From positions 186,001-250,000 of the forward strand of contig JADKDR010000001.1 of the NCBI GenBank assembly GCA_016714535.1: a stretch of DNA of 64,000 bases, in the 5' to 3' direction. Within the stretch, counting starts at the first letter, position 1. Each line of letters begins with the position of its first letter. Positions 29,135-41,000 of the stretch are shown here, piece after piece. Source of the DNA: Bacteroidota bacterium (GTDB lineage Bacteria; Bacteroidota; Bacteroidia; AKYH767-A; OLB10). The translations under genes were made by a program, and so were the position numbers. The notes beneath the pieces were generated by a model that was not told the origin of the DNA, ran no database searches, and saw only the letters and a program-made list of their open reading frames with translations.

Positions 29135-29209
29135 GGTGATTGTAGCTCAGTTGGTTAGAGCATCAGATTGTGGTTCTGAGGGTCGTGGGTTCGAGCCCCA
29201 TCTTTCACC
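29135..29209 (+). tRNA. tRNA-His (GTG)
   Basis: Cloverleaf read by eye: G-1 plus acceptor GTGATTG (29135-29142), D stem GCTC/GAGC, anticodon stem TCAGA/TCTGA with loop TTGTGGT (anticodon GTG), T stem GTGGG/CCCAT with loop TTCGAGC, acceptor 3' strand CTTTCAC and discriminator C at 29209. The extra G-1 opposite C73 is the histidine identity pair. CCA is not encoded. Two T-T mismatches occur in the acceptor stem where CAATCAC would be expected on the 3' side. Confidence 0.93.
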
Positions 29210-29220
29210 CTTCTTTCAAA

Positions 29221-29247
29221 AAAAAAGCCTCCTGTGGGGGCTTTTTT
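29221..29247. terminator. Terminator between tRNA-His and the PorE-like gene
   Basis: GCCTCC / GGGGGC stem (29227-29232 with 29236-29241, one G-T pair, 3-nt loop) with A run before and T run after. It can serve tRNA-His and the convergent minus-strand gene ending at 29252. Confidence 0.85.
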
Positions 29248-29251
29248 CATT

Positions 29252-31150
29252 TTATTCAAATGAAAGTACAGTTATCTCTACACGGTTATTATCCTCATGC
29301 TCTTCATCTATGCAAATAATACCATTCTTACAATGGTTGATTATTTTATTTTCACCTTCTCCTTTGGTTACAACTCGAGCAGCATTTATTCCTCTTCGCA
29401 TAAGCGATTCTTTTAATGCTATTCCGCGTTCATTGGTAAGTTTAAGGTTAGATTTATCATCACTTCGCGAATCGGTATATGAAGTAATTTGTATTTTGAT
29501 TTGAGGGTTTTGCTTGAGCATGTTTGCCAAATCGTCCAAGGCGGGATTGGTTGTTTTTCTATAAATAGTTGACTTGGTTTCGAACCTTATTTTTCCATTA
29601 ATTTTTGGCTTGTTCAAAATAATATGATCAAGGGCCACAGGTACATCCAACACCTCCGATGATTTTTTTCCTAACGTACTAATATCAAACTCTGCACTGT
29701 AATAGCTTTTATCACCTACATATACTTTATAATTCATTTCCAAATCAAGTTTGTATTTAAACTCCCCTTTGGCATCCGCTGCAAATGTGGTATCTATTCC
29801 GGCATTGTTGTAAATTCTAATAATAGCTTGTGGTATAATCTCACCATCCGGAAAACCGGTAACTTTGCCGGCAATACTTATTTGTGGCGGCAGTTTTTTT
29901 ATAGAATAAATCTTGTCAACTTTACTATTCCTATTGGAAGTAAAATAACCTTCATTGTTTTTATTTATAATGATTGCAAAATCATCGGCAGCGCTGTTTA
30001 CAGGGTGGCCAAGATTGTAGGTATAAGCCCACTTGTCTTCCTTAAGTTCTGCACTATAGATATCAAAGCCTCCCAACCCACCATGACCTGTACTCGAAAA
30101 ATAAAGTATGCTGTCACCTACTATAAAAGGAAATGCTTCATTGCCAAGGCTGTTTACCTGACTTCCCAGATTTTCAGGTTTCGACCATCGCCCATTTATA
30201 AAACGCACACGGTAGATGTCAGTGCCTCCATATCCCCAGGGCATATCGCTTGCAAAATACATGGTTTGACCATTGCTTGCCATAGCAGGATGAAAAGAAG
30301 AATAGGTGGTCGCATTAAATGAAAGTTCTCCGGTTGTTTTCCATGTATTATTATCGAGTATTCCTTTGTAAATCTTCAGGATACTTTCGTCTTTGTTATT
30401 CTTCGAAATTTTGTTTTTATCGTAATTATTCCGGGTAAAATAAATGATACTAAAATCTTTATTAAACACACAAGGCCCTTCATTATAGGGGGTGTTTATT
30501 TCATCACCAAAAGGTACCGGTATTGACCACACACCCTTATCTTCTGGTTCGGTAACGTATAGGTCGTAATACTTTTGCCCTGTCCAAGGCGAACGATAAT
30601 TTTTTGATTGGGCAGAAGGTCGGTCACTTACAAACACTACGCCATCTTTGTAAAATGCGGCACTATAAGAATTGACATTAGTCGCATTAAAAGGAGCCTC
30701 ACTAATAATATACAATTCCGAATCTTTGTGGTACAACATAATTGAATCGCATGCTGCCTGCAGTTCTTTGGCTCTTGGATCATTCATACTGGTATTACTC
30801 AGATAAGAGCCAAACCAGTTTTTAGCATCCTTATATCTCCCTGCTTTCATTAAAGATTCTGCATAATAGAGTCTGTGCTGGGCTTGACAGTTTTTTAAGG
30901 TCACTATCTTACCATAGGTTGCAATCGACTTATTATTATTACCGGTCAAACGATAGCAATCACCTAACTTAAAAATCAAGTCAGGATATTTATTTTTATC
31001 ACTTACTCTTTCAAACTTCTTTATAGCATCTGTATAAGCAAGTTCATTATAGTAAGAAACTCCTGACCGGTATCGTATAGTGTTACAGTTACTAAATACA
31101 ACAGCTAGTATTAAAATCAGTACATTCCTAAGCATTTTTTTAATCAACAT
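29252..31150 (-). CDS. PorE-like OmpA-family lipoprotein (TPR, beta-propeller, CRD, OmpA-C)
   Basis: 632 aa. Lipobox ending FSNC (Cys22). Domain order: TPR repeats (about 25-140), PD40 beta-propeller blades (about 150-430; YSAAFYKDGVVFVSDR, FHPAMASNGQTMYFASDMP, DSILYFSSTGHGGLGGFDIY, NEGYFTSNR), a carboxypeptidase-regulatory-like domain (about 435-510) and an OmpA-type peptidoglycan-binding domain (about 520-632; ITSYTDSRSDD, LKLTNERGIALKESL). This is the architecture of PorE, the outer-membrane lipoprotein that ties the T9SS trans-envelope complex to peptidoglycan. Many Bacteroidota carry several such paralogues beside PorP/SprF and SprB-like genes, so this copy may serve the adjacent adhesin rather than be the core PorE. 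It follows the PorP/SprF gene by 18 bp. Confidence 0.87.
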   Translation of the reverse strand: MLIKKMLRNVLILILAVVFSNCNTIRYRSGVSYYNELAYTDAIKKFERVSDKNKYPDLIFKLGDCYRLTGNNNKSIATYGKIVTLKNCQAQHRLYYAESLMKAGRYKDAKNWFGSYLSNTSMNDPRAKELQAACDSIMLYHKDSELYIISEAPFNATNVNSYSAAFYKDGVVFVSDRPSAQSKNYRSPWTGQKYYDLYVTEPEDKGVWSIPVPFGDEINTPYNEGPCVFNKDFSIIYFTRNNYDKNKISKNNKDESILKIYKGILDNNTWKTTGELSFNATTYSSFHPAMASNGQTMYFASDMPWGYGGTDIYRVRFINGRWSKPENLGSQVNSLGNEAFPFIVGDSILYFSSTGHGGLGGFDIYSAELKEDKWAYTYNLGHPVNSAADDFAIIINKNNEGYFTSNRNSKVDKIYSIKKLPPQISIAGKVTGFPDGEIIPQAIIRIYNNAGIDTTFAADAKGEFKYKLDLEMNYKVYVGDKSYYSAEFDISTLGKKSSEVLDVPVALDHIILNKPKINGKIRFETKSTIYRKTTNPALDDLANMLKQNPQIKIQITSYTDSRSDDKSNLKLTNERGIALKESLMRRGINAARVVTKGEGENKIINHCKNGIICIDEEHEDNNRVEITVLSFE

Positions 31151-31168
31151 AATCGGGGCAACCTCCTT

Positions 31169-32089
31169 TTAAAAATATCTTGGGTTTTTTATTTTTAATA
31201 TATCATATCCAAAATCGTAACCAATGGAAATTTCATGACTTCCAAAAGTAGTGTTTTGTAGGCGCGACAATGTATAGTCAAATGAGTATCCTAATCTTAA
31301 TTGTCTTGATGTTTGATACTCTAACAACACGGTTATGGCATCACCACTTCGATACCCTGCCCCAACCCACAATATTTTACTAAACAATAAATTCAGATTA
31401 ATATCATATTGAACCGGAGCAGCTTTAACATACTTAAGCAAGACCGAAGGTTTAAAATCAATATCATTTTTGCCTTCTATTACCATTCCCGTGTGAAGGT
31501 AATAATGCGGTGTGGGCCTATGCGCTGCCGCCACCTGATCGCCACCTTTTGTTCTGTTATAATAGCTGATTATTTGAGGTACAGATAGCCCCGCATAATA
31601 TTTCTCATGATAATAATATGCACCTGCCCCAAAATTAGGTAGGGTAATACTAATGCTGTTGGCATTATACACGGCATCACCCGCATCCCAAATTACCGCA
31701 TCACTCAATTGCGACCGTATAAAACTTGCGCCACCACTCAAACCCATGCTAAATTTTCCCCGAGGCAATGAAATATGATAACTATAACTTCCGTAAACAT
31801 CCGATTGCGAAACAATACCTGCGCGGTCATGATTAAAAACAAATCCTAATCCACTCTTCTTATCTTTCAAAGGACCATGCCAGGCAATACTTTGCGTAAA
31901 TGGAGAGCGGTCAACACCTACCCACTGTTTGCGAGTGATTGAGTTTAAAGTCATATAAGGCCGCGACCCTGCATAGGCAGGATTAATAGTGAGCCCATTA
32001 AATATATACTGCGAAAATAACGGATGTTGCTGGGCCTTTACTTTTACAAATAAAACCACTAAAATTATTATTGCAATTAATTGTCTCAT
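31169..32089 (-). CDS. PorP/SprF-family type IX secretion outer-membrane protein
   Basis: 306 aa. Signal peptide (MRQLIAIIILVVLFVKVKAQQ), then the family opening HPLFSQYIFNGLTINPAYAGSRP and a beta-barrel with alternating strands to the C terminus. In Flavobacterium, SprF is needed for surface delivery of SprB. Proteins with a type B T9SS tail are commonly encoded beside a dedicated PorP/SprF partner, as here: the gene starts 1 bp after the stop of the giant SprB-repeat adhesin and precedes the PorE-like gene. Probably the outer-membrane anchor for that adhesin. Confidence 0.93.
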   Translation of the reverse strand: MRQLIAIIILVVLFVKVKAQQHPLFSQYIFNGLTINPAYAGSRPYMTLNSITRKQWVGVDRSPFTQSIAWHGPLKDKKSGLGFVFNHDRAGIVSQSDVYGSYSYHISLPRGKFSMGLSGGASFIRSQLSDAVIWDAGDAVYNANSISITLPNFGAGAYYYHEKYYAGLSVPQIISYYNRTKGGDQVAAAHRPTPHYYLHTGMVIEGKNDIDFKPSVLLKYVKAAPVQYDINLNLLFSKILWVGAGYRSGDAITVLLEYQTSRQLRLGYSFDYTLSRLQNTTFGSHEISIGYDFGYDILKIKNPRYF

Positions 32090-32090
32090 T

Positions 32091-35000
32091 TTACCTCCTT
32101 ATATCTACAAAATTTGTGAAGTACTTCTTAAAACCTGCAATTTTAATCGTAACATAATATGTTCCTTCGGGTAATATATCTCCATCAAGATTGGTTCCGC
32201 GCCACTCATTGGCGTAGCTTTTCTTTTCATATACAATATTACCCCAACGATTGTAAACAATCAGGATATTGTCAGGATACTCTAAAACTCCTTTAATCAC
32301 ATAATACTCGTTAAAATTATCACCATTAGGTGAAAAACCGGTTGGAAACTCTAATGGAGACAAGCAATCTATCGAATCCTTAACAAAAATATTTACTTCA
32401 TCTGTATCAACGCAAGCTCCGTTTACTACTATCCATTGAAAACTATTATTCCCCTGATTTAATTGAAATGCTTGTGTGGTCGATTTAGTGCTGTCAAAAA
32501 CAATAGCACCACCTGACGAAACAATCCATGCTCCAAAACCGAATTGAGGTGCAGTTGCATTGAGCAAAACTTCGTTTTCGCAAATCTCCCGATCGGTACC
32601 TGCAATGGCTGTTACTCCATCCAAAACATTGACCAAAACCTGCGAGGTATCCTTACAACTGCTGCTGTCAGCAACAATCCACAAATAGGTACTAATTCCC
32701 TGAGGAAGATTATAAACATTACTTGTATTAGATGTTACATTACCAAAATTGCCGCCTCCATTTAAAATAGCCCAAAATCCATATCCATAGGATGGATTAA
32801 CTGCACCTAAAACTACAGAATCTACTCCGCAAATTTCAATGTTACTACCTGCATCTGAACTTAATGCTGGGGGCTCGGTTAAATTAAATACAACAGTTGC
32901 CGTGCAATTATTGGCATCTGTAACAACTACCGTATATGTTCCTGCAGCAAGGCCATTTACTGATGATGAAGTAGACCCAATACTCCATAAATAGTTATAA
33001 GGAAATGTGCCTCCGGAAACGCTAATTGAAATACTACCATCACTTGCTCCATTGCAACTGATATTATAAAGTGGGGGATTGTTTATTGCAATTTGTGAAT
33101 TAATGACCATTGCATTCGGCTCAGTAATTATAACTGTCTCGATGGTCTTACATCCTGCATTATCAGTCACTTCCAATACATAACTTCCGGCAGTTAAGCC
33201 ACTTAAGGTATAATTGGTACTGCCATTACTCCACAAGGTGGTAAATGGGGGCGAAATGCCACTAACACTTACAGCAATATATGCGTTGGCTCCACCGATA
33301 CAAGTAACCATATGAATACTGTCTTGCTGAATAGCAGGGCCTGATGTATTACTAACATTTACAATGGCAGTTTTGGAACAATTTTTTGCGTCTGTAACGG
33401 TGACAATATAACTGCCGGCAAACAAACCTGAAACAGAACTGGATGTGTCGTTAACAGATGTTGACCATAAAAATGTATAGGGGCCTTGCCCACCAAATAA
33501 ATTAATTACACTAGCTGAACCATTGGCCGTATTGCAAGGTGAATTTTGCACCTGCACTGTAAACTGTATTTCGGTAGGCTCATTAACATTAAACTGCTGC
33601 ACCAAGGTACAATTGTTGGCATCAGTCACGGTTATGGTATATGTGCCGGCTGCTATGCTGGTAAGGTCTTCGCTGGTAACACCATTACTCCATAAAAATG
33701 TATATGGTTGTTGACCAGAACTAACTGTAATATCAATGCCTCCATCTCCTGCATTGAAACAGGTCAAATCGGTAACACTATCATTAGAAATTATAGGAGC
33801 CGGAGTGGTAGCAATTGCAACACTTGCACTGGCAGTGCATAAATTATTATCTGTAATGGTAACTGTATATACTCCAGGAGGCACTCCATTAATTGATTGA
33901 GTAACAGAGAATACGTTCCACTGATACGAATAATTTGGTACGCCTCCATTAACTATTACAGTTGCTGAACCGTTAGGAAGAGCACATCCGGCAGGGGTAC
34001 TAGTAAATGAAAGATGAATAGAATCCGGCTGAAAAACTGTATCCGAAATTATCATTACGCACCCCAATGCGTCAACAATGGTCAACGAATAGACACCAGC
34101 AGGAATATTTAATATATCTTCATTCGTATTTCCATTATTCCAAAGATATGAATAAGGCTGTGTACCTCCTGAAGTTGAAACAAATATTGCCCCATTAGCG
34201 CCACCTGCACAGCTAACATGTTTGATCGAATCAATGCTCAATACCGGAGCATTTGCATTACTAACATTTACAGTGGTCTGCTTGGTGCAACCAAGCTGAT
34301 CAGTAATGATAACATCGTATGATCCGGGAAGCAATCCTGACAACGTATCGTTGGTGCTATTATCAAATGGCCAAAAGTAGGAATATGGAGTGATACCTCC
34401 TGCAGCGCTCACATAAGCAACACCAGTGCTGCTTCCACATGCGGCATTGATCGAACCAGGTGTTAAAATAATCTCAGGGTTTTCATTTACGCTTATTTGA
34501 ATTAATGAAGTACACCCTGCAAAGTCTGTTACCGTAACACTATATGTTCCTCCCGCTATTCCGGATAAATCGTCAAGTGTTGATCCATTTGACCATACAT
34601 AGCTGAACGGCTGATTTCCTGATGCAGTAATATAGATAGCGCCTGAATTACTTCCTCCGCACACGACATTTATAACAGAGTCTACCGCAATAACCGGTGC
34701 TCCTACCGCAAACAAATTAAAAGAGACCGACTTACTGCATCCGTTTATATCAGTAACCGTTACTGTATAGGTACCTTGCGCCAAGTTACTTAAGACAGCA
34801 TCCGTATTTCCATTATCCCAAAGATATGTATATCCTGCTGTGCCTCCGGAAGACTGTGCAGTTATTGATCCATTGGCAGTGTTACAATCAGGAGCAACTG
34901 ATTGTAAGGCAATGGAAATGCTATCGGGCTGTGTGATATTAAATACTGCCGAATCTTTGCAGCCGGCCGAATCGGTTACTAATACCGAATAATTTCCTGC

Positions 35001-38000
35001 AAGTAACGTTGTTATATTTTGGCTTGTGGCCCCATTCGACCACTGATAGTTATACAAAGGAATTCCATTCAATGCAGTGATATAGATGCCTCCATTGGAT
35101 TCTCCATAACACTTTTCATTTATAATGGAATCGGTCACTACTTGTATATTGGAAAGCAACCCAATCACAATACTATCTTCAAACACACATCCATTTAAAT
35201 CTGTAACGGTGCATGTATAAGTGCCTGACCCTACTCCGGAAATACTATTTATGGTAGCTCCGTTCGACCAGTTATACGAATAAGCTTGTGTACCTCCGCT
35301 AACATTTATAGTGGCTGATCCGGTTGCCGAACTGCATGCAGATGCTACCAATTGAAATACTGCGCTAAGCGCAGCAGGTTGCCCAATATTGAAAGTTGTA
35401 TCGAAACTACAGCCATTAGGACCCGTTATGGAAAGAGTATATAGACCCGCTGCTACTCCGGTCAAATCTTCTGTAGTTGCACCGCCTGTCCACAAGTAAC
35501 TAAACAAAGATGAGCTTTGCACATTTAGATATACGCCTCCATCGCTCCCTCCGTTGCACAGTGGCTGAACTATTGAATCAACTATAAATAAAACCTTGTT
35601 CAAACTTGGAACCGAAACGGTATCGCTAATGATGCATCCGTTAATATCTGTAACTGTTAGGGCAAATAATCCTGCACTAAGCGAACTAATAGTATCACTA
35701 CTTGAACTAGTACTCCACAAATAAGAGTAAGGCTGACTTCCATTTATGATGGCTGCTGAAATAGCTCCGTTCGAAAGTCCACAATTTGCAGGTACAACAC
35801 TGAATTGAATTTGCATTGCCAGTGTTTGCGAAATAATAATTGTTGAATCTGTTTGGCAATTATTAGAGTCAGAAATGGCAATGGTATAAGTACCGGCTGG
35901 CACTCCTATTAAGTCTTCCAAGGTATTTCCATTCGACCAGAGGTAAGATAACAACCCATTACCTAAAGCAGAAATATAAATGGCAGCATTGGAATCACCA
36001 GCGCATAAGGGCTCAATTATCGAATCGATTACAATACCCGGAGAGGCAAGATTGATTAAATTAAATGTGGTTGTGGTAGTACATTGCTGATTGTCTGTAA
36101 CCGTAACCGTATATACTCCCGCAGGTAAACCAGAAATCGCAGAAGTGGTAGCGTTGTTACTCCATAAATAAAAATACGCACCTGATCCACCGCTCACTAT
36201 AGATGAAATGCTTCCATTCGGGTTTTCACATGTTGCATTAGTGATGTTTGAAGATATAGAGATGGGATAAAATCCAGGTACGATTATGGTGTCAGTAGAG
36301 CTGCATCCATAGTTATTGGTAACGGTTATAGTATATAAGCCGGGCAGCAAACCACTTAAATCCTGCGTAGTAGCTGCATTGCTCCACAAATAAGTGAAAG
36401 AGATGCCACCCGTAACAAGGATATCAATTGCACCAACAGGATTACCTGTACAACCAATGCCGGTAACCGAATTAAATGCTATAACAGGATCTGGAGCCTT
36501 GCTAATATTCACTGTATCACTCTTAAGACATCCATTACCATCAGTCACAGTGACAGTATATGTTCCAGTATTTTGACCTACAATTGAATTCAAGGTAGAT
36601 CCGGTGCTCCATAAATACGTATAGGGTGAAACTCCGCCCGAAACATTAACTGAGGCCGTGCCATCTATGCCAAAACATGAAACAAGGGTGCTGTTCATTC
36701 CTAAACTGAGCGGCAAAGGTTCAATAATTAATGTGTCTTCGTAAACACTACAGTTGCTTGCATCAGTCACTGTAATAAGCACCAAACCTGCTAATAGTCC
36801 ATTGGCAACTGAAGTAGTACTTCCGTTTGACCATAAGTAGGAATAGGGTGATGTTCCCCCGGTTACAAAAACAGAAGCATAACCATCACTTCCTCCAAAA
36901 CAGGAAACATGTTTTACTGAGTCGAAAGTTATTACCGGGGTTGCTAAGGAAATAATAGTTACCGAGGCTGTTTTCGAACATAAATTACCGTCAGTTACCG
37001 TAACCGTATATACTCCAGGCAATAGTCCGGTAATGGTGTTTGTTGTGTTGCTGTTGCTCCATAAATAGGCTAAGCTGCCGGTTCCTCCGCTCGCTGAAGC
37101 GATGGCTACCCCGTTTGGAGCATTGCACGTTACATCAACCTTGGCAATTAATATATCAATTAGAGCAGGCTCAATAATCAATTGCGATAATGTACTTGTG
37201 CATCCATTGGTATCAGTTACCGTTACTGTATACGTTCCTGAAGTTATCAGGCTTATATTCTGGGTAGTCGCAGCATTACTCCATAAAAAATTAAGATTGC
37301 CCGCACCTGATGCATTAATATTGATAAACCCGTTGCTTCCTCCATTACAGGATGGACTTCCTATGTTTTGAATAGTTACCACCGGACCATTTATTTGCTG
37401 CAAGGAAACCGAAGAAATTACAGTGCAACCGTTGCTATCTGTTACCGTTACAGTATACGTACCAGCCGCCAAATTATTGATAGCAGATGTTGTAGCTGTA
37501 TTTGACCATAAGAAACTGTAAGGGGTTGTCCCTCCGCTAACACTAGTAGTTATTTGCCCATTATTACTACCGCAAATTGCATTCAGTTTTGTCAGAACTA
37601 CAGATAAATTTGCAGGCTGAGTTATATTTACAATTAAGGTGTCTTTGCATCCGTTAGCGTCTGTTACCGTAACAGTATAGCTACCTGCAATCAAACCTGC
37701 TAGGGAGGTAGTGGTGCCACCTGTAGACCAAAGATACGAATACGCTAATTGTCCGCCCGAAACTGAGACGGTTACTGAACCATTGTTACCTCCATTGCAA
37801 CTGACATTTACTTGAGACTGCACAGCAAGTTGGGGAGTAGATAGCGCAACAATCGTTTGTGATCCAGACTTGGTACATCCTTTTGCATCAGTAACAGTAA
37901 CAGTATATGTTCCTGCTGCAAGCCCGTTCTGACTGGCATTCGTATTATTATTCGACCATAAATAAGTATATAATGGTGTACCTCCAATCGCGGTAACGCT

Positions 38001-41000
38001 CACTAATCCGTTTTGAATGCCGCAGGTTAAGTTGGTTCCTGCTAACAATAAATACAATGAATCGGGCTCAGTCAAAAATTGTGTCGCAGTATCCTTGCAG
38101 CCTAAAGAATCTGTAACAACAACCGAATAATTACCTGGAGCTAAATTACTTTGATTTGCTACTGTTGATCCGTTGCTCCATAAATAGGTATAAGGTAGGG
38201 TTCCGGAACTTACATTGATGTTGATTACACCATTATTAAATCCATAACAGCTAATATTTGTAAAAGAAGCTATAGACAGGTTGGGTGGAGGAAAATAGAT
38301 TACTGAAATTGATGTGGTTTTTGTACAAGAATTTTGGTCTGTTACTGTAACCGTATAGATTCCGGAAGACAGACCGTTTAACGTTTGAACGCTTGCTCCT
38401 GTTGACCATAAAAAAGTCAATAACCCTGTACCACCGGAAGCAGATACTGTTATACTGCCATTGTCATTTGTGCATATTGCAGGATTCACTGAAGTAACAA
38501 TATTTATTGAATCAGGCTGTATAATTGTTTGCACAACTACAGATGAGCAATTATTCGTATCTGTCACCGTAGCAGTATACGTTCCCGAAGGAATAAAATT
38601 ATTATTTAATGTAGTTGTACCATTCGACCAAATCACACTATAAGGCGGAGCACCTCCACTTACTGAAATTACTATAGAGCCACTTGAGTCGCTATTACAT
38701 GAATTATTTGTAAATCCGGTGACCAGGGCAATCGGCCCATTGGTGTTTAAAATAACTACAGAGGATGATACACTGCAATTAATTGCGTCTGTAACGGTAA
38801 CAGTATAAGTGCCGGCTCCTGAAGGCCCCGTGGTGTTAGTCGTACTGCCGTTGGACCAGTTATATTGGTATGGGCCAACTCCTCCCGCGGCCAGAACACT
38901 CGCACTACCGTTTGCTTGCCCGCACAAACTATTTATAGAACTAGTACTGAGTATAATCTCCGTTGGCTCAGTTATGGTTTCAGATGCAGAGCTTGTGCAG
39001 CCTAGCGCATCGGTCACAGTGACTGTATAGGTACCTGCCACCAAACTAACCACATTCTGATTGGTAATTGCATTACTCCATAAAAAACTGTAGGGGGCAA
39101 CACCACCAACCGGAGTACAACTTATGGCTCCAGTATTTGCTCCATAGCATAGCGCATTTTGAATTACATTCATTTGCACACTGAAACTTCCTGCATTCCC
39201 TATTTGAACTGAATCAATAGCAATACATCCATTTACATCTGTAATAGTTAAGGTGTAAGTGCCAGCAAATACATTCGTCAACTGCGAGTTGGTGCTACCA
39301 CTCGACCACAAATAGCCGTATGGGCCTACCCCTCCGGTAACTGAGGTTAAAACAGATCCATTCTGCAGATTACACTGTGCATTGGTGACATTAAACTGCA
39401 CTTCAATACTATCATCAATTTGTATACTGTCTGTAAGAATTGAAATGCATCCGGCAGCATCGGTAACTGTTACTGTATAAATGCCAATTTGTTCATTTAA
39501 CAAATCCTCATTGGTCGATCCATCCGACCATAGAAAAGTATAAGGAAATGTTCCGCTAGTGCATGTAATATAGATTGAACCATTGTTTGGCCCATTACAT
39601 AAGGGCTGATTTATTGAATCCACAACTATAGATGGGCCATTTATATTACTTAAACTAACAGTTGCTGACTTTGAACAACCATCAAAGTCTGAAATACTGA
39701 CTGTATATAAGCCAGCAGGAACATTTGAAACAGTATCATTTGTACCACCGGTGCTCCATAAATAGGTGTATGGCGCAGTTCCTCCACTAACATTTACACC
39801 AATACTCCCATTAGATAGATTGCATATTGGAGAAGTTGAGTTGAATGTAACTACCAAAGAATCGTTTTGCAAGATTGATTCACTAAAATTTTTTGTGCAA
39901 CCATTTACATCAGTTACCAAAAGGGTATATAATCCAACTATCAAACCTGTCATACTTAATGTAGTGTTTCCATTGCTCCAGAGATAAGAATATGGTGATG
40001 TGCCTCCGGAAACCTGAATTGTTATTGAGCCATTGCTACCACCGTAGCAAGTAACATCATTTTTGTTGATTAAATCAATCTGCAAAAATAATGGCTCTGT
40101 AATAGTTGTATCAATTGTCACAGAACAGTTATTAACATCTTTTATGGACAATGTATAGGTTCCTGCAGAGACGTTCGTTAAATTCTGGTTGGTTGCACCA
40201 TTGCTCCAGTTATAGGTATACCCACCAGCGCCTCCGCCAACAAAAACATTGATTGAGCCATTGTTTTGCCCATTACAGCTAACATTACTAACATTAGTTA
40301 TTGCCCCAATTAAATTTGGCGGCTGAGTAACTACATACGAAACGGCCTGAATACATCCTATTGAATCGGTCACGGTAACTGAATAATTCCCACTAAGCAA
40401 AGAAAAAATGTCCTGCATGGTTACTCCATTTGACCATAAATAACTATAAGGTGGAGTGCCTCCTAAAACTGAAATTTGAATACTTGCAGAACCTACTTGA
40501 AAACATGGTGAGTTAATTAATGTGTCAAGTTGTATAATTATAGAGTCTGGCTGCGAAATCAACTGTTGAAGTGTTGTTGTACAACCATTGATATCTGATA
40601 CAGTAACTAGGTATAGGCCAACTCCAATATTTGTAATATCCTCCGTTGAGCTACCATTACTCCATGTAAACAAATATGGAGGTGTCCCACCTGAAACGCT
40701 AATAAATATTGAACCGTTCAAAGCACCATGGCAGTTCGGATTTGAAGTACTGTCCAAATCAATTATAACTCCCGAAACGGATAAAATTATCTGTGAGGTT
40801 GTTATAGTACATCCATTCACATCAGTTACCGTGACTGTATAGGTTCCAACTGCAAGACCTGTTTGGTCTTGTAGCGTTGAACTATTGTTCCATAAATAAC
40901 TGTAAGGGGTAGTGCCTCCGGTGGTCGTTATGCTGATTGTTCCGGTAGTTCCTCCATTGCAAGCAATGTTGGTAAAGCTGCTTACCGCTACACTTAATAC

